Positions 18,558 to 27,114 of a DNA stretch of 64,000 nucleotides are shown here, in pieces (positions within the stretch are counted from its first letter, which is position 1; every line of letters starts with the position of its first letter). A program made the translations under genes and the position numbers. The notes beneath the pieces were generated by a model, which worked only from the letters and a program-made list of their open reading frames with translations, had not been told where the DNA came from and did no database searches. Source of the stretch: Tianweitania sediminis (GTDB lineage: Bacteria; Pseudomonadota; Alphaproteobacteria; Rhizobiales; Rhizobiaceae); assembly GCF_017813335.1 (NCBI RefSeq), contig NZ_JAGIYY010000004.1:186001-250000 (forward strand). The letters are read 5' to 3'.

Positions 18558-19157
18558 GTGAAGTCCAAACGTCAACTTGCAGGCATTCTGGGCCTGTCGC
18601 TTCTGGTGTCCGGTTGTGCGCTGCTGCGGAGCGCCCCGCCGCCGCTCGACACCTATTCTCTTTCCGCGCCGACGGTCACGGAAGGTCCGCGTCGCCCCCG
18701 CATCCAGATCCTTGTTGCCGAGCCGACAGCGCTCAAGGCCCTGGAAGGCGAACGTATCGTTATCTTCCCCGCGCCCGACTCGATCGAGTATCTCAGCGGC
18801 GCGCAATGGGCTGACCGCCTGCCGCGCGTGATCCAGCTGAAGCTGGCGGATGCGTTCCAGCAGTCGGGGCGCTTTGGCGGCGTTGGAAAGCCGGGCGAGG
18901 GCCTAGCCATCGACTACCAGATCATCACGGAAGTGCGCCGCTTTGGCATCGAGGCCTTCGGCGCATCCGGAGCCGTGGTTGAACTGAACGTCCGCCTCCT
19001 GAACGACCGTACCGGCGTGGTGCGCGCATCACAAACATTTACCGCACGCGCGCCGCTGGGCGGTGGTGAGGGGAATGCCGCTTACGTCAACGCCCTGGAC
19101 GCTGCCTTTTCGCAGGTCGGTGCCGACATCATTCGTTGGGCTGCGTCCTCGATCTAG
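18558..19157 (+). CDS. ABC-type transport auxiliary lipoprotein (PqiC/LinL-like)
   Basis: A 199-residue outer-membrane lipoprotein that completes the MCE operon. The N-terminal signal ends in the lipobox LVSGC, with the acylated Cys at residue 20. The mature part has the ABC-transport auxiliary component pattern (DTYSLSAP at the start, IQILVAEP, a central AQWADRLPRVIQLKLADAF, and IDYQIITEVRRF). These lipoproteins receive lipid at the outer membrane in Pqi, Lin and similar systems. The GTG at 18558 gives a normal signal peptide; an upstream in-frame ATG at 18435 would add 41 residues overlapping the MCE gene and is rejected. A strong terminator follows. Confidence 0.88.
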   Translation: MKSKRQLAGILGLSLLVSGCALLRSAPPPLDTYSLSAPTVTEGPRRPRIQILVAEPTALKALEGERIVIFPAPDSIEYLSGAQWADRLPRVIQLKLADAFQQSGRFGGVGKPGEGLAIDYQIITEVRRFGIEAFGASGAVVELNVRLLNDRTGVVRASQTFTARAPLGGGEGNAAYVNALDAAFSQVGADIIRWAASSI

Positions 19158-19203
19158 GCATCAGAATGAACCGGCGCGGTTTTCGCGCCACCGGGACCAA
19201 CAA

Positions 19204-19230
19204 AAAAGGCGGGCCGAGTGCCCGCCTTTT
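19204..19230. terminator. Bidirectional rho-independent terminator
   Basis: An 11-bp perfect stem (19204-19214 with 19220-19230) closes a CGAGT loop. The stem is flanked by A-runs on the left and a T-rich tail on the right, so it can end transcription of the MCE operon from the left and of the giant GPR-like gene from the right. Confidence 0.93.
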
Positions 19231-19259
19231 CTTTTGCTTTTGTTGCCGGTGTTCTGCCC

Positions 19260-22200
19260 CTAGCGCAGGCGCCCGCTGGTGTGAGCGAGCATCGTGTAAA
19301 CCTTGCCCGTGTCGGACGACAGGTAGGTTTGCGCCATCAGGTTGTCGCGGTCATTGCGCGTGACATCGGCCAGCAGCTTCTCGAAGTCGTCGCAATACCG
19401 GTCCACGGCGGTGCGGAACTCCGTGTCGCCTTCATATTTGCGGCGGATCTCATCGAAGGTCTGCTGACCCTTGAGGGTGTAAAGCCGACGCGTGAAGACG
19501 TTGCGCTCGCCCTTGCGGTATCGGTCCCACAGCTCGATCGACGCTTCGTGATCGATAGCTCGCGCAATGTCGACGGACAGTGAGTTGAGCGATTCCACCA
19601 CATGCAGCGGCGAGCGGGCCGGAGTTGCCGGGCGCGGCGCTGCGGATGCAGGGGGTTCTTCCCGCGATGCGCCGCGAAGAAGATCGCGCACCCAGCCGCC
19701 GCCGCTTGGGGCGGCCGGTGCAGCCTCCGAGGCTGGCGTCAACCGAGCCACCGGCTGCGCCTGCGCTGGCGCGAGTTCCGGAGTCGGTTGCGCCCGTGGC
19801 GCTTCCGGTGCCGGCGGCGTGATCACCGTTGCGGTGGTGGGGGAAGCTGGCTGAAGCGGTTCCGCAGGCCGCGGAGCAGGTGCGGGCACAGGTGCCGGTG
19901 CGGCCTGGCGAGGTGCCGTCTTCTGCGAGGCATCAAATGCACGGCCGGATTTTGCCACGATATCCGACAGTTCCTTCAGCGCGTTAATCTGTTCGGTGAC
20001 AGCGCGCCGCATGGCTGATGTCGATTGCTTGGTTTCCTCCGGAAGGTCCAGCACACCCTTCTTGAGTTGTGCGCGTGTTTCTTCGAGATCCGAGCGGATC
20101 GCGTCGGCCGTCTTCTTCATTTCCACGGTCGCTTCAGAGAAGCGCTCGGTTGCAGACTCCACCACCTCCGAGATCGCACTGCGGATCTGCTCGGTAGAGC
20201 TGCGCGTGCGGCCTTCCGCGCGCTCAAGCGCCCGCCCGACCAGGTCTTCAAACGAGCGCATGGTGCGCTCGATCTCTTCCGATTTCTTGACGAGGCCTAC
20301 AGCGAGTTCTCCCAGCGCCGCCTGCCGGTCGTCCAAGGTCGAGGCCAGCGTGCCCTGTGCGGAGCCCAGAAGCTCCGATGCGCCCGACAGCATCTTGCCA
20401 TGCTCGTCGAAACGGCGGGCAATAGCGGCAATGTCCTTCAACGTGCTGGATGACAGCTCCGTGAGGCGGCCGGCATTCGCGTCGATCAGCCGGCTCGAGC
20501 TTGCAAAGGTCTGCGCCGCGCGTTCCGTGGTGGTCGCAAAGGACTGGGTGGTGGTGGACAGCTTGTCATCGATCGAGCTGAGGTTGCTCGCCGCCGATTG
20601 CACCAGGTCACCCAGACGCTCATTCGACGCCGACAAGCGCTCGATCAAGTCGTTGACGCCCTCGGTCAGCGTGTTGCGCGCACCTTCCACCGCCGACAGG
20701 GTTTCTGCCGTACGGCTTGCCAGCGCATTCACGAGCGTGGCGTTTTCGGCCCGCAGCCGTTCGGCAGCCCGCTGCGTGGCATCTTCGATGTTGGCCTGAA
20801 GAACCGTGCCGCTCGCCGCAAACTTTTCTACGAGCGGGCGCGCAGTCTCGTCCAGGAGGCGCGCGATCTCGTTGGAACGATGCGCCAACATGGCGCTGAG
20901 ATCGCGGGCATGGCGCTCGATGGTTTGAGCGGCTTCGCCTGTGCGCTGGCCGATATGCGCGTTCACGGCGTTGAAGGTCTCGGCCAACTCGGCCGCGCTG
21001 GCGGCAAGCTTGGCTTCCGCCGCTTCCACCTGCTCGTTCAGCTTGTCCCCGATGGTTGAAGCACCGGCTTCGAGGCGGTGGTTGATGTCGCCAAGCTGCT
21101 CGCTGACGCGGTTCGCGAGCGCACCCATGCTGGAGGTCAAGCGGCGGTCCGCCTGGTACAAGGCGCCTTCCAGTGCCTTCGTCCGGCTGTCGAGCAGCTC
21201 GTTCGCCTGTTCCGACCGTTCGGCAATGCGGCGATCGGCTTCTGCGAAGATGTCGGCAAGCTCCTGCGCCCGCGCCGCGAGCATTGCGGCTGTTTCTTCG
21301 GCGCGGCCGGCCAAGCGCCCGTCGTTGGCCTCGAAGGCTTGGGCGATCTCTTCAACCTTTGCGAGCAAGGCGCCGCTGGCGCTTTCAGCCCGTGCCGACA
21401 ACTGCCGGTCGGTTTCGCCGAGCGTATCGACGATTTCCTGTGCGCGTGCCGTCAGCAGGCTGCCGCTTTCCGCGACGCGATCGGCGAGGCGGCGATCCGT
21501 GGTTTCGAAGAGACGCGAGAGTTCCTCCGTACGCGCAGTTACGAGATAGCTGCTGTCCGTGAAGCGATCGGCAAGCGTTTGGTCTGCCTGTTTCAGAACA
21601 CGGCTGAACTCTTCTGTGCGTGCGCCAAGACCCATGGCGCCATTCGTGAAGCGTTCGGCGAGCGCCTGATCGGCTTCCTGGAGGATCCGCGCAATCTCTT
21701 CCGAACGCTGCTGCATGGTGCTGTCGGTGGCTGCGATGCGCTCTGCGATGCGACGGTCGGTTTCAGCAAGAATGGTTTCGATCCCGTCGGTGCGATCCCG
21801 CAGAAGCGTGCTGCTTTCGCTGAACCGCGCCGCCAGCCGCTGGTCGGCGTCCACAATGGCGCGGGCAAGGTCCTCCGCATGGGCAGCCAACTGGTTGCCG
21901 CCTTGGGCAAAGCGAGATGCCAGGCGCTCGTCGAGCGTTTCGAAGCTCTGCTCGATGTCTGCGGCGCGGGTTTTGAGCAAGGTGGCGCTTTGCAGTGCCC
22001 GCTCGCGCAGGCGGGTGTCGGCCTGGTCCAGGGCGCTGGCAATCACATCCGCACGCTCGGTGAGGTCGGCACCGCTCCGGTCGGCGCGTTCGCGCAGGCG
22101 GGTGTCGGCCTCTTCCAAGGCGCGCGCGATCACCTCGGCGCGTTCGGTCAAGCCGGCTTCGCTCAGGGCAGCTCGATCGCGCAGCTTTGCATCGGCCGCA

Positions 22201-25200
22201 TCAAGGGCCCGGCTGATCGCACTGGCGCGCTCGGCAAGAACCGAGCCGCTTTCTTCCGCCCGTTCGCGCAGGCGGGTGTCGGCTTCTTCCAGGGCACGCG
22301 CGATCACCTCGGCGCGTTCGGCCAGGCCCGCTTCGCTCAGCGCCGTGCGGTCGCGCAGTTTCGCATCGGCCACATCCAGGGCACGACTGATGGCGCTGAC
22401 CCTTTCGGCGAGCACTGCGCTGCTTTGTTCGGCCCTTTCGCGCAACCGGGTATCGGCGTCTTCCAGCGCCTGGGAAATGACGCTCGCGCGCTCTGCGAGG
22501 TCCATGCCGCTCTGCTCGGCCCTTTCGCGCAACCGTGCATCGGCGTCTTCGAGAGCCTGCGAAATGACGCTCGCCCGTTCCGCGAGGTCCATGCCGCTCT
22601 GCTCGGCCCGATCGCGCAGCCGTGCGTCCGCCTCTTCCAGCGCCCGCGTGATTGCGCTTGCGCGCTCGGCGATGTGAGCGCCGCTTTGTTCGACGCGCAC
22701 GTGGATCTGGCGATCCGCGTCGCTGAAGGCGGCGGCGATTTCGTCTGCGCGCGCAGTGAGTTGCGCTGCTGTTGCGTCGATTCGGTCAGCCAAACGCTGG
22801 TCGACGTTGATGAAGGCCTTGTCGGCCTCTTCATGCAAGGAGGAGGTGACTTCCATCAAGCGGTCGCGCAGGGCCGATGCCACAACGCCCGCGCTCCGCT
22901 CCAGCGTGCCGCGGACATTGTCCACGCCCGTCGCCAAAGCAGCCTCCATCGTGCGCGTCCGCTCTTCGATGATGCCTGTCTGGTTGCGGAAAGCCTGGTC
23001 GAGCCGTTCGGCATCCGAGGCCAAGGCAAGCGAAACGCTGGCCGCACTGGTGGCAAGCGCGTCGCTGAGCTCGGAGCGTCCGTTCGCCAGCAATTCGCTG
23101 ATCTGGCGCCGGCTTTCAGCGAAGGACTGCGAGATTCCCGTGCTGCCTTCGGTAATGGCGCGAAGGTGAAGCGTCACTGTGTCGTCGATGGCCGAACGCG
23201 TCTCGTTGAGCTTCTGCAGGTCGTCTTCCATCACGCGCGACAGGAAGCTGCGGCCTTCCGCGAGCTTGCCAACGTGGTTGGACACCGCCGCGTCGATGTC
23301 GCTTCGCACCTCGTTCAGGCGTGACAGATCGTCTTCGATCGCACGGGTGAGGGCTGCGCGCCCTTCCGCCAGCTTCTCGACCTGGCCGCTCAAGGCGTTG
23401 TCAGCCTGGAGACGTGCGTCCGCAAACCGCTGAAGGTCCTTTTCCAGCGTCTGGATCAGCCGTTCACGGCCTTCGTCGAACCCGCGGATCTGGTCTGTGA
23501 TGACGGCATCAACGGCATAGCGGGCTTCCGCAATGCGCTGCAGGTCGGCATCCAGCACGACACTGAGGCGTTCGCGGTTTTCCGCGAAACGGCGCTCCTG
23601 CTCATCCAACGCCGCAGCCATGCGGCGGGCGTGCTCGTCCACGGAAAGGTCGATGCCCTCGCGAGCCGCGCCGAGCGTCGCCTCGATGGAGGTGCGGGCG
23701 TCTCCGATGCGGGTCTCGAAGCCGGACACGGTTTCGTTGATCCGGGAATCGAAGCCCGAGACGGCGTCGCCGAGCGACCGATCGATCGTGGCCTCGCTGT
23801 TGCGCAGCGAGTCCTGCAAGCGCACCACGGCATCTTCCACCTTTGCGGCGATGCGCACATCGGCACCGCCCAGGCTGTTGCCGAGCGATGCTTCGGCATC
23901 ACGGAAGCGAGCTTCCACGGCTGCGGCTGCATCCTGGACGAGAGCGCCCAACCGGCTGGCGGCATCGCCCACAACCATTTCCACGCGATCCGTTGCGCCG
24001 GAAAGCGATTGGCCCAGCGCCGCTTCGCCGTCGCGGAACTGTGTTTCCACCTGCGCGGCGGCATCGCGGATCAGGGTCGACAAGCGTCCTGATGCGCTGC
24101 CCAGCCGGTCATCCAGATGGTTGGTGGCATCTGCAAGAGCGGTTTCGATGCTCGAGCGCGTGTCTTCGGCAGCTGACGTAAAGGCGGCGCGGGCATCGGA
24201 CAAGGAGACGTCGATGCGGGTGCGCGCATCTTCCAGCTTGCGCAGATCTTCGTCCAGGTCGGCGCCCAAGGCTTCCCGGCTCGCTTCCAAACGTCCGCTG
24301 AAGTCGGCCGCGCGCGTTTCCAGCATGGTCGATGCCGAGAGAACGAGGTCAGCCATTTCCGAGCCGATCCGCGCCTTGCCTTCGTCGATTACCGTGATGA
24401 GATCCTGGCGACCGGTGTTGAAGGTACCTGCGATGTCGCGGGCCCGCTCCATGAGCGTTTCGTTGATCGAACGCGCGCGCGCATCCAGAGCGGCATCAAG
24501 CCGTTCGGCGTTGGCGTCGAGGGTCATGGCCCGCGTTTCAAACGCGCTGATCAGCGCTTCGCCGCGTTCGCCCAGCGTGCGCTCGATGCCGCCGATCTTC
24601 AGCTCGATCTCGTCGCTCAGGTTGCGGCTGGCATTGCCGAGCACGGAAACCACGCTGGCCATGCGGTCGTTTAAGACGTCGCTCAGAGCATGCTTGGCGT
24701 TGTCGGTGTGCTGATCAAACGCTGCAACACGCGTGTCCAGCATGTGGGCGAAGGCTTCGCCGGAGGTGGTGATCCGATCGCCGATCGTGTCAATACGCGC
24801 GTCGATCGCCGCTTGCACGGCAGCGCCTTGTTCGCTGAAGCGTGCGAGCAGCGCTTCGCCGGAACCATTCAGGCTCGAGGTCAGGCGGGCAGTGACGCTG
24901 TCGATGTTGCCGCTGATCTGCGCGCCAGCCTGGTCGAGCTCGTCCTTCAACTGTTCATGCGCACCCGCAATGGAAGCGCGCACGCGCTCTGCATGGCTGA
25001 CGACGGCTTCGCGTTCGGCGCCGAGCCCGTCCACAAGCGAACGGATGCGGGTTTCGTTGGCCGAATAGGCCCGTTCCAGCTCGTTAACTTCCGTATGAAC
25101 GAGTGTTTCGAGTTCAACGGCCCGCGCCAGGGTGCGCTCGATGCCTTCGCCCATGGCCGCCACTTCACGGCGAATGGCCTGGCCGACCATCATGACGCGG

Positions 25201-26078
25201 TCCTGCGCCATGGTTTCGGGCTGTGCCAAGCGCATCGCGACTTCCGAGATGGACTGCGCGGCAATCCGCATTTCCTGTGCCCGGCGGATCATCACGGCAA
25301 AGGCCCAGAACAACATGGGCGGCAGAACAGTGCCCGCGGCGAGCCCAAGAACGGACGGGTCGGCCAGGATCTGCGGATAGCTCGCGGGCTGCCAAACGCC
25401 CGGCCCATACAAGGCGTTCGCCAGAAGCGCACCGCCACCGACCCAGGCGGTGGAAAGCACGGTCGCGCCCCAGTATGCGGCGCGCGACGGGCGGCGTTCC
25501 AAGGCGAGCGGTGGCCGCGATGTGCGGAAGCGATCATCGTTGGCGGGTGCGAAAGCAACAGGCGCAGGTTCTGCCCTGCGCGGCTGGGTCGTCGGTGCTG
25601 TATCCGCGGAAGCACTTGCTGCAGCAGGAGCCGCTGACCCGGCGGCCGCAGCCGGTACGGCTTGCTCCGGCGCATTCAGATGGTCATCGAAGCTAACAGA
25701 CTCGCTCGGTGTCTGAGCGCGCTGAGCTTCTTCCGACGGTCCTTGGACTGTCTTTTGAGCAGGCGTGCCTGTCGGCCCGGAATAGAACATCGCATCATCG
25801 AGATCGAGTGTGTCGTCTTCCGCTGAACGCGACACATCATCGATTGCGATCTCACGGCGCGCAGCGTCGGCCCGGGTCACACTCTCTTCGTTGGACCGAC
25901 CCTCGCGCGCCAGTTCCTCGGCGGCTTGCGAAATCTGGGCTTCGAGGTCTTCCATCGAAGCGGCGACATCGAGGTCGCCGTTCAGATCGAAGGCCAGCGC
26001 GTCCTCCAACTCCTTGCTGACGTCCTGCTCCTCGATGGAGCGATCGGGCTTACGGCTAGGAGAGAGTTTGAAAGCCAT
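19260..26078 (-). CDS. Giant coiled-coil polar growth protein (GPR/RgsE-like)
   Basis: A 2272-residue protein resembling in architecture the GROWTH POLE RING protein of Agrobacterium (about 2115 residues, apolipoprotein-like) and RgsE of Sinorhizobium, which form a ring at the growing pole and are needed for rod shape. Residues 1-200 are acidic and Pro/Ala-rich. Two hydrophobic helices at about 201-223 and 243-263 anchor it in the inner membrane. Residues about 270-2040 are almost continuous amphipathic helix with 44-, 36- and 29-residue repeats. A Pro-rich linker (about 2045-2130) leads to a conserved globular end (about 2150-2272, with ARAIDHEASIELWDRYRKGE). Older names are kinesin-like or apolipoprotein A1/A4/E domain protein. 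Topology is inferred. The ATG has GGGG about 11 nt upstream. Confidence 0.88.
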   Translation of the reverse strand: MAFKLSPSRKPDRSIEEQDVSKELEDALAFDLNGDLDVAASMEDLEAQISQAAEELAREGRSNEESVTRADAARREIAIDDVSRSAEDDTLDLDDAMFYSGPTGTPAQKTVQGPSEEAQRAQTPSESVSFDDHLNAPEQAVPAAAAGSAAPAAASASADTAPTTQPRRAEPAPVAFAPANDDRFRTSRPPLALERRPSRAAYWGATVLSTAWVGGGALLANALYGPGVWQPASYPQILADPSVLGLAAGTVLPPMLFWAFAVMIRRAQEMRIAAQSISEVAMRLAQPETMAQDRVMMVGQAIRREVAAMGEGIERTLARAVELETLVHTEVNELERAYSANETRIRSLVDGLGAEREAVVSHAERVRASIAGAHEQLKDELDQAGAQISGNIDSVTARLTSSLNGSGEALLARFSEQGAAVQAAIDARIDTIGDRITTSGEAFAHMLDTRVAAFDQHTDNAKHALSDVLNDRMASVVSVLGNASRNLSDEIELKIGGIERTLGERGEALISAFETRAMTLDANAERLDAALDARARSINETLMERARDIAGTFNTGRQDLITVIDEGKARIGSEMADLVLSASTMLETRAADFSGRLEASREALGADLDEDLRKLEDARTRIDVSLSDARAAFTSAAEDTRSSIETALADATNHLDDRLGSASGRLSTLIRDAAAQVETQFRDGEAALGQSLSGATDRVEMVVGDAASRLGALVQDAAAAVEARFRDAEASLGNSLGGADVRIAAKVEDAVVRLQDSLRNSEATIDRSLGDAVSGFDSRINETVSGFETRIGDARTSIEATLGAAREGIDLSVDEHARRMAAALDEQERRFAENRERLSVVLDADLQRIAEARYAVDAVITDQIRGFDEGRERLIQTLEKDLQRFADARLQADNALSGQVEKLAEGRAALTRAIEDDLSRLNEVRSDIDAAVSNHVGKLAEGRSFLSRVMEDDLQKLNETRSAIDDTVTLHLRAITEGSTGISQSFAESRRQISELLANGRSELSDALATSAASVSLALASDAERLDQAFRNQTGIIEERTRTMEAALATGVDNVRGTLERSAGVVASALRDRLMEVTSSLHEEADKAFINVDQRLADRIDATAAQLTARADEIAAAFSDADRQIHVRVEQSGAHIAERASAITRALEEADARLRDRAEQSGMDLAERASVISQALEDADARLRERAEQSGMDLAERASVISQALEDADTRLRERAEQSSAVLAERVSAISRALDVADAKLRDRTALSEAGLAERAEVIARALEEADTRLRERAEESGSVLAERASAISRALDAADAKLRDRAALSEAGLTERAEVIARALEEADTRLRERADRSGADLTERADVIASALDQADTRLRERALQSATLLKTRAADIEQSFETLDERLASRFAQGGNQLAAHAEDLARAIVDADQRLAARFSESSTLLRDRTDGIETILAETDRRIAERIAATDSTMQQRSEEIARILQEADQALAERFTNGAMGLGARTEEFSRVLKQADQTLADRFTDSSYLVTARTEELSRLFETTDRRLADRVAESGSLLTARAQEIVDTLGETDRQLSARAESASGALLAKVEEIAQAFEANDGRLAGRAEETAAMLAARAQELADIFAEADRRIAERSEQANELLDSRTKALEGALYQADRRLTSSMGALANRVSEQLGDINHRLEAGASTIGDKLNEQVEAAEAKLAASAAELAETFNAVNAHIGQRTGEAAQTIERHARDLSAMLAHRSNEIARLLDETARPLVEKFAASGTVLQANIEDATQRAAERLRAENATLVNALASRTAETLSAVEGARNTLTEGVNDLIERLSASNERLGDLVQSAASNLSSIDDKLSTTTQSFATTTERAAQTFASSSRLIDANAGRLTELSSSTLKDIAAIARRFDEHGKMLSGASELLGSAQGTLASTLDDRQAALGELAVGLVKKSEEIERTMRSFEDLVGRALERAEGRTRSSTEQIRSAISEVVESATERFSEATVEMKKTADAIRSDLEETRAQLKKGVLDLPEETKQSTSAMRRAVTEQINALKELSDIVAKSGRAFDASQKTAPRQAAPAPVPAPAPRPAEPLQPASPTTATVITPPAPEAPRAQPTPELAPAQAQPVARLTPASEAAPAAPSGGGWVRDLLRGASREEPPASAAPRPATPARSPLHVVESLNSLSVDIARAIDHEASIELWDRYRKGERNVFTRRLYTLKGQQTFDEIRRKYEGDTEFRTAVDRYCDDFEKLLADVTRNDRDNLMAQTYLSSDTGKVYTMLAHTSGRLR
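21110..22762 (-). repeat. About nineteen tandem 29-residue (87-bp) repeats inside the GPR-like gene
   Basis: Residues about 1106-1656 divide into blocks of exactly 29 residues without gaps. The consensus is L-x-x-R-x(3)-I-x(2)-A-[LF]-x(2)-A-D-x-R-L-x-x-R-x(3)-S. The central copies are nearly identical in DNA: one pair at 22441 and 22528 is offset by exactly 87 bp. Blocks 4-7 also alternate as a 58-residue super-repeat. Conservation falls off toward both ends. Confidence 0.9.
23157..23588 (-). repeat. Four tandem 36-residue repeats inside the GPR-like gene
   Basis: Four consecutive 36-residue (108-bp) blocks at residues about 831-974 follow the pattern [FL]-x-E-x-R-x(2)-L-x(3)-[LIM]-x-x-D-L-x-[RK]-[ILF]-x-[ED]-x-R, ending with a D-x-[AT]-[VL] segment. 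They differ in length and sequence from the later 29-residue repeats. Confidence 0.8.
23820..24083 (-). repeat. Two tandem 44-residue repeats inside the GPR-like gene
   Basis: Two consecutive 44-residue blocks start LSTLIRDAAAQVE and LGALVQDAAAAVE, and share FRDxEAxLGxSLxGAxxR at the same offsets. Forty-four residues equal four hendecads. Confidence 0.7.
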
Positions 26079-26208
26079 GTGACGCTACCCCGTACTACGA
26101 TGGAGAAACACGCCTTGGACCGAGGTCAGGCCATCCCATCATTCACCAGCGTATCGTAGTGGCACAAGTTGCAGAAGAAAACCAACATCTGGCTGGATGC
26201 GTAAAACT

Positions 26209-26277
26209 TTAAACACAGGGTTAATGGCGGCCTTGTGGAAGCCTCGATATTAAGCCCGGCAACCAAGGTGCCGTTAA
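26209..26277. promoter_or_regulatory. TTAA-rich segment in the GPR/Hpt intergenic region
   Basis: The 260-bp divergent gap between the GPR-like gene and the Hpt gene is less GC-rich than its surroundings. It contains four TTAA words at 26209, 26221, 26250 and 26274. CtrA sites are TTAA-N7-TTAA; the first pair here is spaced by 8 rather than 7, so this is only a weak candidate for cell-cycle control. No clear -35/-10 pair was found. Confidence 0.2.
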
Positions 26278-26338
26278 CCCGCCAGCGACCTCGATTTGGT
26301 ACCTCGGGGTTCTGATTTTTCTCGTATTGGAATCAAGA

Positions 26339-26713
26339 ATGGCTTTCGCGGCAAGCACTTCCTGGCCAGCGGCTTCAATCCCCGGCGAAGCGGCAACGCA
26401 ATCGACTGGAAAGCCGATCGACCTTGCGCACCTGGCGCGCCAGACCCTGGGAGACCGTAACCTCCAGCGCGAAGTGCTTGCGCTTTTCAGGGACCAGGCG
26501 GTAGCGGTGGATCAAGGCATCGATGAAGCCACTCCGGAAGAACGTCGCTTTCTAGCACATGCCTTGCGCGGGTCGGCGGCCGGCATTGGTGCCTTCGCGC
26601 TGTCGCAATGCGCGACCGAGCTTGAACACGACCCTGAAAGCGACGGCGCGTGCACGAAGCTGCGGGCCTCGATTGCCGACACGCTGCGCTTCATAACCGA
26701 AATCGGGACCTGA
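26339..26713 (+). CDS. Hpt domain histidine phosphotransfer protein
   Basis: A 124-residue protein consisting of a single Hpt four-helix-bundle domain. The phosphoacceptor motif reads LAHALRGSAAGIGA (usual HxLKGSA), with the His near residue 76. It lacks kinase, receiver and DNA-binding parts, so it should shuttle phosphate between a hybrid kinase and a response regulator. Partners are unknown; CckA in this window normally signals through the unrelated ChpT. The ATG at 26339 is preferred; an in-frame TTG lies at 26327. It is divergent from the GPR-like gene and upstream of the ferredoxin gene. Confidence 0.78.
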   Translation: MAFAASTSWPAASIPGEAATQSTGKPIDLAHLARQTLGDRNLQREVLALFRDQAVAVDQGIDEATPEERRFLAHALRGSAAGIGAFALSQCATELEHDPESDGACTKLRASIADTLRFITEIGT

Positions 26714-26788
26714 GCCGCAGCCTGTGACCATTGATTGACAGGCCCGGGAGAAAGCTTATCTCGGGAAAACCATCAGCCGGAACAACGC

Positions 26789-27109
26789 ATGACCAACATC
26801 ACCTTCGTTGCCTTCGACGGCACGCGTTTCGAGATCGACGCTCCCAACGGCTCGACCGTCATGGAGAACGCGTTGCGCCATTCCGTGCCTGGTATCGAGG
26901 CCGAATGCGGCGGCGCCTGCGCTTGCGCAACCTGTCATGTTTACGTCGATGAGGCGTTCACCGCGATCGTGGGGGAACCCGAGGCGATGGAAGAAGACAT
27001 GCTCGACTTCGCCTATGATGTCCGCCCAACATCACGCCTGTCCTGCCAGATCAAGGTGCGCGACGAGGTGGAAGGCCTCGTGGTTCACGTGCCGGAGCGC
27101 CAGGGCTGA
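26789..27109 (+). CDS. [2Fe-2S] ferredoxin, adrenodoxin type
   Basis: A 106-residue vertebrate/ISC-type ferredoxin that passes electrons in Fe-S cluster assembly or to a P450. The cluster motif is [11 protein letters not shown] with a distant fourth Cys in RLSCQIKV, the usual C-x5-C-x2-C...C arrangement. The EEDMLDFA segment and the C-terminal hydrophobic [10 protein letters not shown] are typical of the adrenodoxin family. The ATG at 26789 gives the normal N-terminus ([11 protein letters not shown]). No other isc gene is adjacent. It ends 5 bp from the convergent DUF922 gene. Confidence 0.92.
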   Translation: MTNITFVAFDGTRFEIDAPNGSTVMENALRHSVPGIEAECGGACACATCHVYVDEAFTAIVGEPEAMEEDMLDFAYDVRPTSRLSCQIKVRDEVEGLVVHVPERQG

Positions 27110-27114
27110 CCGTC

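Noticed and set aside
21110-22762. Array of 87-bp repeats considered as a CRISPR or non-coding satellite
   Set aside because: The repeats are contiguous without unique spacers, stay in frame and encode a regular helical protein.
21078-23324. A 748-codon plus-strand open frame over the GPR-like gene, with many similar companions nearby
   Set aside because: It is antisense to a strongly supported repeat protein. The repeated, GC-rich codon pattern keeps other frames open, and the predicted products are Arg-, Ala- and Phe-rich without any family signature.
26209-26277. Four TTAA words considered as CtrA boxes
   Set aside because: None of the pairs has the required 7-bp spacing (the first is 8, the others far from it), so only a weak regulatory note is kept.
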